Shown here: piece after piece, positions 42,437 through 51,676 of the stretch | Position numbering within the stretch: position 1 is the stretch's first letter | Layout: each line of letters opens with the position of its first letter | NCBI GenBank assembly: GCA_902780025.1 | Contig: CACZDV010000002.1 | Span: 62,001-126,000 of the forward strand | Source of the DNA: an uncultured Prevotellaceae bacterium | Lineage (GTDB): Bacteria > Bacteroidota > Bacteroidia > Bacteroidales > Bacteroidaceae | Length of the DNA: 64,000 nt | Reading direction: 5' to 3' | Notes under the pieces: model-generated | What the model was told of the DNA's origin: nothing | The model's database searches: none | Seen by the model: the letters and a program-made list of their open reading frames with translations, nothing else | Translations under genes and position numbers: made by a program

Positions 42437-43881
42437 AATACAGCAAAGTCTATCTGACACTGTTCAGCATCCTGTTCGCGGTGTTTGCCATTGTCTTCAG
42501 CACCTTCCCGCGGAGCACCTTCTCAGAACTTGAGAAGCGCGAACTGGCGACGTTTCCGAAGTTCACCGTAGAGAAGCTGTTCGACGGAACATTTACCAGC
42601 GAGGTGTCTTCATGGTTCAGCGACAGCGAACCCTTCCGCGACCAGCTGATGGCTCTCAGTATGACTGTGAAGGACTGGATACGTTTGGACACTGGTCAGG
42701 AGAGTATCACCTTCCACGCTGCTGGTTTGGAACAGGAGACTGACAGCACCCTTACGGCTGACGCTGCGGCAATCGATGCTGACATTCGTAACCCGTTGGC
42801 CGACGAAAATGCCAAAATAGCCAATGCAGGCATCATCATCGTTGGGTCGGGCGACAATGTACGTGCCCTGATGGCCTATGGCGGTTCGGCCAAAGGCTGT
42901 ACGGGCTATGCGCTGGCAGCCAACAAGTACAAAGAAACCTTCCCCGGGGTGAACGTCTACTGCATGGTCATTCCCACGGCCGTAGAGTATTACTGCCCGG
43001 AAAAGATGAAACGGCGAACCAAGCCCCAGCGCCCCACCATCGACAATGTCATCAGTCATCTGGCACCTGACGTGAAGGCCGTCGACATCTACGATGCGCT
43101 GGGTAAACACATTGATGAGGATATATTCCTGCGCACCGACCACCACTGGGCACCATTAGGCGCCTTCTATGCCGCACAGGAGTTTGCCCGCGTGGCTGGT
43201 GTCCCCTTCCGTCCGCTGACAGACTACGACCGAAGGGTGGTTCACGGCTATGTAGGCAGTATGTATGGCTACTCTCAGGACATTGCCGTCAAGAATGCCC
43301 CAGAGGATTTTGTCTATTACGTGCCGAAGGGAGTAGAGTACACCACGACCTATACGGACTACACTATCGACGAGAATTATCACGTCATCGGCATGGGACG
43401 TCCCTACAAGAGTGCTTTCTTCTTCCGATTCAAGGACGGTAGCGGTGGAGCCTACTGCACCTTTATGGGTGGCGACACCAAGATTACCCGTGTGCGCACT
43501 TCGACTCATAACGGCCGGCGGCTGATTATCCTGAAAGACAGTTTCGGCAATGCCCTGCCGGGCTATCTTTTCTACTCCTTTGAGGAAGTCCACGTCATCG
43601 ACTCTCGATACTTCACCCGTAACATGGTGGAATACGTGGAGGAGAACGGCATCACCGACATCCTTTTTGCCAACAACATTTTCAAGGCTTATTCCAGTCA
43701 CACCTACGGTGGCTACCTGCGCTTCCTTACGCAGAGCGGAACGATTGAAAAGCCCAAGCCGAAAGAGAGAGTCGATAGTCTGCCAGCCAACAAGGAGGAA
43801 CAGCCGCAGGCCATACAGCAGGACACAATAGTAACTAAAACGACAACAGACGATGAAGAGATGGAAAGTAATAGCCTTTGA
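42433..43881 (+). CDS. DHHW family protein (AlgJ-like), paralogue 2
   Basis: 482 residues with an N-terminal membrane anchor (about 5-25) and the classic DHHW-family start (FSELEKRELATFPKF, SDSEPFRDQL). The catalytic elements match its neighbour: RTDHHWAPLGAFYA and LIILKDSFGNALPGYL. A charged low-complexity tail (about 440-482) follows. Tandem duplication with divergence suggests the two enzymes acetylate different positions or work as a pair. It overlaps the HAD gene by 29 bases. Confidence 0.87.
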   Translation: MKYSKVYLTLFSILFAVFAIVFSTFPRSTFSELEKRELATFPKFTVEKLFDGTFTSEVSSWFSDSEPFRDQLMALSMTVKDWIRLDTGQESITFHAAGLEQETDSTLTADAAAIDADIRNPLADENAKIANAGIIIVGSGDNVRALMAYGGSAKGCTGYALAANKYKETFPGVNVYCMVIPTAVEYYCPEKMKRRTKPQRPTIDNVISHLAPDVKAVDIYDALGKHIDEDIFLRTDHHWAPLGAFYAAQEFARVAGVPFRPLTDYDRRVVHGYVGSMYGYSQDIAVKNAPEDFVYYVPKGVEYTTTYTDYTIDENYHVIGMGRPYKSAFFFRFKDGSGGAYCTFMGGDTKITRVRTSTHNGRRLIILKDSFGNALPGYLFYSFEEVHVIDSRYFTRNMVEYVEENGITDILFANNIFKAYSSHTYGGYLRFLTQSGTIEKPKPKERVDSLPANKEEQPQAIQQDTIVTKTTTDDEEMESNSL

Positions 43882-44527
43882 TGCTGACGACACCCTGTGG
43901 GACTGTCAGTCGCACTTCGAGCGGGTGGAGAATCTACTCTACAGCCTGATTGCGCCCTATTGCGAAAAACCTGCAGCCGAGCTGTTCAAGACGGAAAGCG
44001 GCAATATGGCCGACTTAGGCTACGGCTGCAAAGCCTTCACCATATCTATTATTGAGACAGCGCTGCGCGTAGGCGGCAGCCACATCAGTACGGAGCAACT
44101 CTCAGACTTGCTGGCTGAATGTAAGCTCCTGCTGCACCTGCCTGCAACCCCTCTGCCTGGTGTAGAGGAGACCTTAGCACGGATTGACGGCTATCGTAAG
44201 GTCTGTTTCACCAAAGGCGAATTGCAAGACCAGGAGAACAAGCTGAAACGAAGCGGACTGTTGCAGTATTTCGATGATGTGGAGATTACCAGCGACAAGG
44301 GGCAGAAGGAGTTTCTGGCACTGTGCGAACATCAACGGATACATCCGTCGGAACTGCTGATGATAGGCAACTCGCTGAAGAGCGACATTGCTCCCGCTCT
44401 GGCCATCGGTGCCTGGGCCATCCACATTCCCTTTCACGTCACATGGCAACTGGAGCATTTCGAAGAGTTCGATCATGAACGGCTCAAAAAAATTGAGCAG
44501 TTCGCTGAACTGCTCAATTATCTGTAG
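43853..44527 (+). CDS. HAD family hydrolase
   Basis: 224 residues. Motif I is FDADDTLWDC with both Asp residues, motif II KVCFTKGE, motif III lysine in SDKGQKEF, and motif IV MIGNSLKSDIAPALAIG. These place it in the haloacid dehalogenase superfamily of phosphatases, with a helical cap (about 20-95). The substrate is unknown. It is last in the O-acylation operon. Its last codons form a perfect 13-bp hairpin that serves the opposite strand as a terminator. Confidence 0.9.
   Translation: MKRWKVIAFDADDTLWDCQSHFERVENLLYSLIAPYCEKPAAELFKTESGNMADLGYGCKAFTISIIETALRVGGSHISTEQLSDLLAECKLLLHLPATPLPGVEETLARIDGYRKVCFTKGELQDQENKLKRSGLLQYFDDVEITSDKGQKEFLALCEHQRIHPSELLMIGNSLKSDIAPALAIGAWAIHIPFHVTWQLEHFEEFDHERLKKIEQFAELLNYL
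44485..44519 (-). terminator. Intrinsic terminator of the minus-strand envelope genes, inside the HAD coding region
   Basis: AATTGAGCAGTTC (44491-44503), 3-base loop, complement at 44507-44519. On the minus strand it is followed by a run of seven T, which is the orientation of a terminator for the gene ending at 44541. It lies wholly within the codons of the convergent HAD gene. Confidence 0.85.
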
Positions 44528-44540
44528 TTAATTTCCTCAA

Positions 44541-45539
44541 TTAGTTAGCAGGAGCTTGCATCTGCACAGTCAAAGTAACATCCCACTTTTTATTAGAATT
44601 ATCATCGAAAGTGGTAGCCATAGTCATGTTGCAATAGCTACCAGCATAGAACTCAAAATGGATATCGGTAGCATCTTGGATAAACTTATTACCCATTTTT
44701 CCGTCCTTCAACTTGATTGTTATCTTTGTCTTGCTGGCATCTGCCCATTCCCAAGTAGCAACGTCAGGGTTAGCATTCGTATAGTCAATGGAGAAGAGGC
44801 GGTCTCCACTTGCGGTAATGGTGATGTCCTTCACCGTCTTCCTCAGTTCATTCTTCTCGTCTTCGGTGAGACTGACACCGCGTTTGAGAGCTTCTTCCAA
44901 GACAGTGGATTCAAGATTAATAATATTATTTGTTGCATTCCACCTTTCAATAGCATCAATATCTGAGCTATGTAATTCGAGTATGATGGCGGCGACATTC
45001 CATGTTCGGGACAACCTCTTCAGAGCTTCGCTGGAGTCTACAGATCTCTTCTCTATAGTAGTAACTGTAGTACCGTCATTAGTAGTGTAGGTGTATATCT
45101 CGGTTTTCGTATACCTAACCTCCAGATTGAGTTCGAGGCCGGTTGTACCACGAGTCATTCTTGCGGCGTTCCCCAAAACCTTGACAGTACCCTTGACCTT
45201 TTCGCCGTTCACGGTGTAGATGTTGCCATTCAGAACAGCCTTCTCCTTAAAGTACTGAATATCTCCATCTGGCCGACGAAGTTCAAGCATCAGCTCACAG
45301 CTTTCAGTAATGTCGATTGTCTGCAGCTGAGGAGCATCTGGATTTACTTCTGCACCAGCGGCAACCTCAGGAGCCTTCGGAGTTGTGAGAACATACTGTG
45401 CGGCATTGTCCGCATTCTTGGGTGTTGGCAGGTTTACTTCCTGCTCCTGGCTGCCACCGTTGTCATCATCGTCACTGCTGCAGGCAGTCATGCACATCGC
45501 TGTCATCACAGCAAATGCGTAATAGAAAAATTTCTTCAT
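44541..45539 (-). CDS. Lipoprotein of unknown function
   Basis: 332 residues. The lipoprotein signal ends MTAC and is followed by SSDDDDNGG, the acidic stretch that in Bacteroidetes directs lipoproteins to the surface. A Pro/Ala-rich linker and a beta-rich domain (about 85-330) follow. I do not recognise the family. It is probably co-transcribed with the beta-barrel-like gene upstream (44-base gap, no promoter seen). The codon use is more A/T-rich than the neighbouring operon. Confidence 0.75.
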   Translation of the reverse strand: MKKFFYYAFAVMTAMCMTACSSDDDDNGGSQEQEVNLPTPKNADNAAQYVLTTPKAPEVAAGAEVNPDAPQLQTIDITESCELMLELRRPDGDIQYFKEKAVLNGNIYTVNGEKVKGTVKVLGNAARMTRGTTGLELNLEVRYTKTEIYTYTTNDGTTVTTIEKRSVDSSEALKRLSRTWNVAAIILELHSSDIDAIERWNATNNIINLESTVLEEALKRGVSLTEDEKNELRKTVKDITITASGDRLFSIDYTNANPDVATWEWADASKTKITIKLKDGKMGNKFIQDATDIHFEFYAGSYCNMTMATTFDDNSNKKWDVTLTVQMQAPAN

Positions 45540-45583
45540 AGTTCTTGATATTTTAGTTCTTTAATTTTTTAATTCTTCAATTC

Positions 45584-46402
45584 TTAAAATATTCTACCGC
45601 TAATACGGACGTTAAGTACGGGATAGACAATCACCTTCTCTATAATTTTGAAAGCGTCCTTCAAGTCTTCATCATCATTCTCATCCAAATCATCATAAGA
45701 GAATTTGTGATAAGACTCCATACTATTATTACCAACAGTATGTTTGAAGTCTTTTGTCATTGCACCCAGTCCTGGCTTTCCCCAGAATTTAACACCAAAG
45801 TCACACGACACGCTGACACGGCTCTTACGGGGTACGGCGCGGCCAAAGCCAAAGCCGATGTAGGGCTTGAAGCTGTTGACCTTCAAATCAGCATGAACGT
45901 AACCTTTTTCATCGGTTGTGAGCCAATAATTGCCCAATCCTATTCCTTTTTGACCATAATCTTTTTCGTATTTTAAAATCTTTGAAGTGTTGACTGCGTG
46001 GACGGCATCCTCACTGCCGATAAACGCGCCAGCAGTAATATGGAAAGAACTGCTCTTGAAGGGGTAGAAGTCGGCCAGCAACTTGAAGTCGAAGATGTTC
46101 AGCTTACCCTCGACATCGACATGGTCTTCAATATCAGGATCGTTATCCTTGAGGTGGATGTCCTTCTTCTTAATCTTGATCTTCGGCATGAACGACACTC
46201 CCGCGCGAAAAGCTACATAGTCGGTCAGCGGGGCAGCAACGTCGACACCGATACCGTCAGTACCCAGGGAGACTCCCGCTCCGAGGTGGTCAAAGATGCC
46301 ATATTCTATTTCATTCTGAGCATGAACGGGCTGTGCCAGCAGCATCATGGCCAATGCACAGATTCCGGTAATAAATGGGTTGTTAGTTTGTTTCATACGC
46401 AT
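45584..46402 (-). CDS. Putative outer membrane beta-barrel protein
   Basis: 272 residues with a signal peptide (about 1-28, ending VHAQ). Alternating beta-strand patterns such as YVAFRAGVSFMPKI and FKPYIGFGFGRAVPRKSRVSVSCDFGVKFWG (key part YIGFGFGRAV) and the aromatic last residue (ISGRIF) indicate a small outer membrane barrel of 8-10 strands. Similar proteins in Bacteroidetes have no known function. ATG 46396 (MKQTN) is an alternative start. It is first in a two-gene unit with the surface lipoprotein. Confidence 0.72.
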   Translation of the reverse strand: MRMKQTNNPFITGICALAMMLLAQPVHAQNEIEYGIFDHLGAGVSLGTDGIGVDVAAPLTDYVAFRAGVSFMPKIKIKKKDIHLKDNDPDIEDHVDVEGKLNIFDFKLLADFYPFKSSSFHITAGAFIGSEDAVHAVNTSKILKYEKDYGQKGIGLGNYWLTTDEKGYVHADLKVNSFKPYIGFGFGRAVPRKSRVSVSCDFGVKFWGKPGLGAMTKDFKHTVGNNSMESYHKFSYDDLDENDDEDLKDAFKIIEKVIVYPVLNVRISGRIF

Positions 46403-46442
46403 TTATTGATTGAATTATTACGTTAAATGTTCCTTTTGGGCA

Positions 46443-46450
46443 CAAAGATA
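46443..46450 (-). promoter_or_regulatory. Promoter -7 box of the beta-barrel/lipoprotein pair
   Basis: TATCTTTG on the minus strand, 41 bases before the start. Confidence 0.65.
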
Positions 46451-46494
46451 AACAAAATAATTGAAAAAGCAATAAATAATTGGAAAAAAAACAG

Positions 46495-46502
46495 TAATTT
46501 TG
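46495..46502 (+). promoter_or_regulatory. Promoter -7 box of metG
   Basis: TAATTTTG followed by CAACC, 31 bases before the start at 46533. Confidence 0.65.
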
Positions 46503-46532
46503 CAACCAATTAGAAAAAAAGCACAATTTGTC

Positions 46533-48599
46533 ATGGAAAAAAAGAATTTCAAGCGCACGACAGTAACATCGGCGCTACCTTATGCAAATGGCGGCGTACA
46601 CATCGGACATCTGGCCGGGGTGTATGTCCCCGCAGATATCTATGTGCGCTATCTCCGCCTGAAGAAGCGCGAGGTGTTGTTCATCGGAGGCTCCGACGAG
46701 CACGGAGTACCTATTACGGTACGCGCGCGCAAAGAGGGAATCACCCCGCAGGACGTCGTGGATCGCTACCACGAGATGATTAAGAAGTCGTTCGAGGAGT
46801 TCGGCATCTCATTTGATATCTACAGCCGCACCACCAGTGAGACGCATCACAAGTTTGCCGCCGAATGGTTCCGCAAGCTCTACGACGAGGGCAAGCTGGT
46901 GGAGGAAACCACCGAGCAGCTCTACGACGAGGAGGCCAAGCAGTTCCTGGCCGATCGCTACGTGGTAGGCGAGTGCCCTCATTGCCACAACGAAGGGGCA
47001 TACGGCGACCAGTGTGAAAAGTGTGGTCGCGACCTCTCTCCCACAGAGCTGATTAACCCGAAGTCAACCATCAGCGGCTCGACGCCCGTGCTGAAGAAGA
47101 CCAAGAACTGGTACCTGCCCCTGAACGAGTATCAGGACTGGCTGAAGCAGTGGATACTGGAGGAGCACAAGGAGTGGCGCCCGAATGTCTATGGACAGTG
47201 TAAGTCGTGGCTCGATATGGATCTGCAGCCTCGTGCTATGACACGTGACCTCGACTGGGGTATCCCTGTACCTGTGGAGGGAGCCGACGGCAAGGTGCTC
47301 TACGTGTGGTTTGATGCCCCCATCGGCTACGTCTCGAACACCGTCGAACTGTGTGCCAAAGAGCCCGAACGTTGGGGCAACTGGGAGAAATGGTGGCAGG
47401 ACGAGGACACCCGTCTGGTACACTTCATCGGCAAGGACAACATCGTGTTCCACTGCATCATCTTCCCCACGATGATGAAGGCCCACGGTAAGTACATCAT
47501 GCCTGACAACGTGCCCGCCAACGAGTTCCTGAACTTGGAGAACGACAAGATTTCGACCTCGCGCAACTGGGCTGTCTGGTTGCATGAGTACCTCGTCGAT
47601 ATGCCGGGCAAGCAGGACGTGCTGCGCTATGTGTTGACTGCCAATGCCCCTGAGACCAAGGACAACAACTTTACCTGGAAGGATTTCCAAGACCGCAATA
47701 ACAACGAGTTGGTGGCCGTCTACGGCAATTTTGTCAATCGCGCCCTGCAACTGACAAAGAAATACTGGAACGGCATCGTTCCCGCCTGCGGCGAACTGCA
47801 GGAGGTGGACAAAGCCGCATTGGAGGAATTCAAGGACGTGAAGGAGAAAGTGGAGCGTCTGTTGGAGCAGTTCAAGTTCCGCGATGCCCAATTTGAGGCC
47901 ATGAACCTGGCCCGTATTGGCAACAAGTACATCACCGACTGCGAACCTTGGAAAGTGTGGAAGCAGGATCCCAAGCGCTGCGAGACCATCCTCAATATCT
48001 GTCTGCAGCTGACGGCCAACCTCGCCATTGCCTTTGAGCCGTTCCTGCCGTTCTCGAGCAAGAAACTCCGTGAGATGCTGAATATCAGCAGCTTTGAGTG
48101 GGAGCAGCTTGGCTCGACCGACCTGCTGACGGCTGGACATCAGCTTGGTGAACCCGCCCTGCTGTTCGAGAAGATTGAGGACGAGGTGATTCAGAAGCAG
48201 CTCGACAAGCTGGAGGCTACCAAAAAAGCCAATGAGGCCGCTGCTTACAAGGCTGCGCCCATCAAGGATACCGTCAGTTTCGAGGAGTTCGAGAAGCTCG
48301 ACATCCGTGTCGGCTTGGTGAAGGACTGCCAGAAGGTGAAGAAGTCGAAGAAGCTGCTGCAGTTCACCATCGACGACGGCTCAGGTCAGGACCGCACTAT
48401 CTGCTCGGGCATTGCTGCCTTCTACGAGAATCCTGAGGAACTAATAGGCAAGCGCATCCTCTTTGTGGCCAACTTTGCGCCGCGTACGATGATGGGTATC
48501 GAGAGTCAGGGCATGATTCTCTCGGCCGTCGATGCCGACGAGAGTCTCAGCGTTGTCACTACTACGAAGGATGTGAAGCCCGGTTCACAGGTAGGATGA
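46533..48599 (+). CDS. metG: Methionyl-tRNA synthetase
   Basis: 688 residues from ATG 46533; an upstream in-frame ATG-like start at 46500 overlaps the promoter. The class I HIGH motif is HIGHLAG near residue 23. The zinc knuckle is [17 protein letters not shown], and the second signature is KISTSRNW, a variant of KMSKS. The C-terminal EMAP/Trbp111-type tRNA-binding domain (about 580-688, [20 protein letters not shown]) dimerises the enzyme. It charges tRNA-Met. DUF6057, a beta-propeller lipoprotein and TerC follow within 12, -4 and 3 bases, probably as one transcript. Confidence 0.96.
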   Translation: MEKKNFKRTTVTSALPYANGGVHIGHLAGVYVPADIYVRYLRLKKREVLFIGGSDEHGVPITVRARKEGITPQDVVDRYHEMIKKSFEEFGISFDIYSRTTSETHHKFAAEWFRKLYDEGKLVEETTEQLYDEEAKQFLADRYVVGECPHCHNEGAYGDQCEKCGRDLSPTELINPKSTISGSTPVLKKTKNWYLPLNEYQDWLKQWILEEHKEWRPNVYGQCKSWLDMDLQPRAMTRDLDWGIPVPVEGADGKVLYVWFDAPIGYVSNTVELCAKEPERWGNWEKWWQDEDTRLVHFIGKDNIVFHCIIFPTMMKAHGKYIMPDNVPANEFLNLENDKISTSRNWAVWLHEYLVDMPGKQDVLRYVLTANAPETKDNNFTWKDFQDRNNNELVAVYGNFVNRALQLTKKYWNGIVPACGELQEVDKAALEEFKDVKEKVERLLEQFKFRDAQFEAMNLARIGNKYITDCEPWKVWKQDPKRCETILNICLQLTANLAIAFEPFLPFSSKKLREMLNISSFEWEQLGSTDLLTAGHQLGEPALLFEKIEDEVIQKQLDKLEATKKANEAAAYKAAPIKDTVSFEEFEKLDIRVGLVKDCQKVKKSKKLLQFTIDDGSGQDRTICSGIAAFYENPEELIGKRILFVANFAPRTMMGIESQGMILSAVDADESLSVVTTTKDVKPGSQVG

Positions 48600-48610
48600 T
48601 GCGCCTCGCT

Positions 48611-48641
48611 AATGAATAGTGAAGAGTGGAAAGTGAAGAGA
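48611..48641. repeat. Degenerate heptamer tract forming the start of the DUF6057 gene
   Basis: AATGAAT, AGTGAAG, AGTGGAA, AGTGAAG: four 7-base units that include the start codon and encode NSEEWKVKR. Confidence 0.65.
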
Positions 48642-50153
48642 TTGTGGCCATACGTCGGTGTGCTCTTGGCGGTGGTGCTGTTGGCGGTCTTTGAGGCTGA
48701 CCTGCTGTACACCGCTCAGGAGCAAAGCCTTTTTCTGCATACGCAGTTGTTCTTCGAGCAACAGATGGTGCGGGCGGGCGGATTACTGACATGGGCTGGT
48801 TGCTATCTGACGCAGTTCTGCTATTATCCTATGCTCGGAGCTGGCTTGTTGGGCCTGCTCTGGGCTTTTTTGTTATGGCTGCTTCAGCGCACGTTCCGCT
48901 TCAAGGATGTCGGATCAGGACTGATTCCCGTAGCCTGTCTGGTGCTGACTATCACTACACTCGGCTACTGGGTGTTCTACCTGAAGTTGCCTGGAGTCGT
49001 GTTTGATGCTACGTTGGGCACCATTGTGGCAGTCCTCATGGCCGGAGTCTACCGTTTGTTACCTGCCCGTTTCTTCGTGCGTACCGTTTTTGTCCCGTTG
49101 TCAGCCAGTGTAGCTTATCCGCTTTTCGGCTTCTACGGTCTGTGGGGTGTCGCACTAATGGCTCTGATGGCTTGGCGCACGGAGGGTAGTCACCGTATCG
49201 TCGACTCCCTGTTAGCCCTGTTTGCTATCATCGCTGTGCCGCTCATCTGCTACCACACCCTTTACCACGAAACGAACATCGTGAACATCTACTGGACGGC
49301 ACTGCCCGTCTTCAGCTATAGCGGTCACCGTTTCTTCGGCTATTACGTACCTTATATTATATTGGTGTGCAGCATTGCGTTTTTATCGAGGTTCAAGACT
49401 ATTTCAAGCACGAAAGGTAATCTCGCACCTCATATCTCGTACCTCGCACCTCGAATAATAGCCATCCTCGCCCTCGCCATCTTCTGGTACAAGGACGGCA
49501 ACTTCCACCGTGAGCTGGCTATGAGCCGCAGCATCGACCGTCAGGACTGGAACAGTGTTCTTCGTACGGCTCAGGTTGCAAAGGAGCCTACTCGCGCCAT
49601 CTGCCTTATGCGCAACCTGGCACTCTTCCGCCTGGGAAAGTCTGGCGACGAGACCAACCATTATCCCAATGGTTCAGCTCTGCCCAATGCACCCTTCCCC
49701 GTCCGAATGGTTCACACCTTCGGTAAGCGGCTTTATCTGGAGTATGGCATCCCCAATTACTGCTACCGCTGGTGCATGGAGGACGGCGTGGAGTATGGAT
49801 GGACGATTGAGAGACTGAAACTGATGACCCTCTGTTCGCTGATTAATAGTGAGTTTGTTGCTGCCCAACACTACATCAACCTACTGAAGAAGACCGACTT
49901 CCACCGTTCGTGGGCACACCATTATCAAGACATGCTTTATCGCCCATCGGTCATTGCAGGTGACCCTGCGCTGAAGCCTATTCTGCCGTTGCTGCGCGAC
50001 GACAACTTCCTGACCAGCGATCAATCGCAGTTGGAGCACTTCCTCTTTGAGCACATCCTGAGCACGTCGGGCGGTACCCGCGAACAGGAGGAGCTGGCAC
50101 GATTCACTATGCGTTACTATCGACGCAACAAATGTAAGATTATTGAGCCATGA
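48612..50153 (+). CDS. DUF6057 family multi-pass membrane protein
   Basis: 513 residues. About nine to ten membrane segments fill residues 14-300, followed by a soluble C-terminal half (about 310-513) with helical repeats (SIDRQDWNSVLRTAQVA, RAICLMRNLALFRLG) that look TPR-like. The family is Bacteroidetes-restricted and of unknown function, typically next to a beta-propeller lipoprotein as here. Two heptamer tracts lie in the gene: one makes the N-terminus and the other (49419-49455) encodes NLAPHISYLAPRI in a loop. The start overlaps no gene; the stop overlaps the next start by 4 bases. Confidence 0.8.
   Translation: MNSEEWKVKRLWPYVGVLLAVVLLAVFEADLLYTAQEQSLFLHTQLFFEQQMVRAGGLLTWAGCYLTQFCYYPMLGAGLLGLLWAFLLWLLQRTFRFKDVGSGLIPVACLVLTITTLGYWVFYLKLPGVVFDATLGTIVAVLMAGVYRLLPARFFVRTVFVPLSASVAYPLFGFYGLWGVALMALMAWRTEGSHRIVDSLLALFAIIAVPLICYHTLYHETNIVNIYWTALPVFSYSGHRFFGYYVPYIILVCSIAFLSRFKTISSTKGNLAPHISYLAPRIIAILALAIFWYKDGNFHRELAMSRSIDRQDWNSVLRTAQVAKEPTRAICLMRNLALFRLGKSGDETNHYPNGSALPNAPFPVRMVHTFGKRLYLEYGIPNYCYRWCMEDGVEYGWTIERLKLMTLCSLINSEFVAAQHYINLLKKTDFHRSWAHHYQDMLYRPSVIAGDPALKPILPLLRDDNFLTSDQSQLEHFLFEHILSTSGGTREQEELARFTMRYYRRNKCKIIEP
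49419..49455. repeat. Degenerate heptamer tract inside the DUF6057 gene
   Basis: CTCGCAC, CTCATAT, CTCGTAC, CTCGCAC, CTCGAAT: five 7-base units, reading frame open. Confidence 0.7.
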
Positions 50154-51673
50154 GACAGAAGCTATCCTCCTTCCGCCACCTTTTCTCCTTTCTCCTCTTC
50201 GTATTGGCACTAACAGCCTGTCGACAGGCACAGGTGCCTGCTAATTACCAGCAGGTGAAGAGAGAGCCCCTCATCTATCCTGACTATGCGGGAGTAACCG
50301 TTCCTGTCAACATCGCGCCGCTGAACTTCGAACTGTTGGCACCAGCCGACGATGCTGTGACTCGTTTCACAGCGGGCGACCACCAGCTGGTCTGCGGCGG
50401 TCTCAAAGTACGCCCCGATTTGGATGAGTGGCGGTTGCTGACGGCAGCCGCCCGTGGTGGCAGCATCTGTGTCGAGGTGTTTGCAGAGAAGGACGGCCTG
50501 TGGGTGCGCTTCACACCTTATCAGATATTTGTGTCACCCGACAGCATCGACCCCTACCTGAGTTATCGCATGATATCACCTTCGTACGTGTCCTACGAAG
50601 AGCTGACCATCAACCAGCGCTGTTTGGAGACCTTCGACGAGAAGGTCATCATCGACAATATGCTCTGCTCCACAGAGGCTGGCGGCCAATGCGTCAACTG
50701 CCACAACTACCAGCAGTGGAATCCCGAGCGTATGCAGTTCCACGCCCGCCACGCCAATGGCGGCACCGTTATCATCTATGACGGAAAAGCCGAGAAGGTC
50801 GATATGAAGAACGACTCGATGCTCTCTTCTGGCGTCTATCCTGCCTGGCACCCCACGCTGAAACTCATTGCCTACAGCACCAACACGACATTGCAGACCT
50901 TCCATACGGTTGACCTGAACAAAATTGAAGTCATCGATGCCGCCAGCGACTTGATACTCTACGACATCGACCGTCATCAGGTGACAACCATCGAGCAGCA
51001 GCCCGACGAATTGGAGACTTTCCCCTGCTGGTCGCCCGATGGACGATGGCTCTACTACGCTAGTGCACACTTCAAGTATCCTGCTGACACGGTGGATATG
51101 AGCGAAATTACTCTGCGGGCACAGGAGGTGAAGTACAGCCTCTACCGCAAGCCATTCAATCCTGACACCCGTCAGTTTGGTCCTCGTGAGCTGGTATTCG
51201 CTGCCGACACGATAGGCATGAGTGCCACCCTGCCACGCATCTCGCCCGATGGTCGCTGGCTGATGTTCACGATGGCCGAGTGGGGCAACTTCCATATCTG
51301 GCACCACGATGCTGACTTATGGATGATAGAAGTGAAAAATGATGAAGTGAAAAGTGATGAAGTGAGACCGGTGGAAGAAATAAACTCCGATGATACTGAG
51401 AGTTATCATTCCTGGTCGTCGAACGGGCGCTGGGTGGTCTTCTCGTCGCGCCGCACCGATGGCATCTTCACACGTCCCTTCATTGCCCACATCGATGCTG
51501 AGGGTAAAGCCTCAAAGCCCTTTGAACTGCCACAGGCCGATCCCGACCGTCATCGTCAATTATTAAAGAGCTACAATGTGCCCGAATTCATGCGCGGCCC
51601 AGTTACGATAACCCCTCAACAAGCAGCCGACATACTGAAAAGCGGGGGGACAGAAACAATAAAACAACAATAG
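50150..51673 (+). CDS. TolB-like beta-propeller lipoprotein with a CxxCH motif
   Basis: 507 residues. A lipoprotein signal ends LALTAC. About residues 175-200 contain GGQCVNCHNYQQW, a CxxCH sequence of the type that binds haem c, and a TolB-like WD40/PD40 propeller (about 200-480) follows with the repeated signature CWSPDGRWLYYAS, RISPDGRWLMFTM and WSSNGRWVVFSSRR. A covalently haem-bearing propeller attached to a membrane could take part in extracytoplasmic electron transfer, but a distal Met/His ligand cannot be assigned. A repeat tract (51330-51366) encodes EVKNDEVKSDEV. It is coupled to DUF6057 by a 4-base overlap. Confidence 0.8.
   Translation: MRQKLSSFRHLFSFLLFVLALTACRQAQVPANYQQVKREPLIYPDYAGVTVPVNIAPLNFELLAPADDAVTRFTAGDHQLVCGGLKVRPDLDEWRLLTAAARGGSICVEVFAEKDGLWVRFTPYQIFVSPDSIDPYLSYRMISPSYVSYEELTINQRCLETFDEKVIIDNMLCSTEAGGQCVNCHNYQQWNPERMQFHARHANGGTVIIYDGKAEKVDMKNDSMLSSGVYPAWHPTLKLIAYSTNTTLQTFHTVDLNKIEVIDAASDLILYDIDRHQVTTIEQQPDELETFPCWSPDGRWLYYASAHFKYPADTVDMSEITLRAQEVKYSLYRKPFNPDTRQFGPRELVFAADTIGMSATLPRISPDGRWLMFTMAEWGNFHIWHHDADLWMIEVKNDEVKSDEVRPVEEINSDDTESYHSWSSNGRWVVFSSRRTDGIFTRPFIAHIDAEGKASKPFELPQADPDRHRQLLKSYNVPEFMRGPVTITPQQAADILKSGGTETIKQQ
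51330..51366. repeat. Short tandem repeat in the propeller gene
   Basis: GATGAAGTGA units with period 15 (7+8 bases) around AGTGAAA heptamers; encodes a 5-residue repeat EVKxD. Confidence 0.6.
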
Positions 51674-51676
51674 AAA

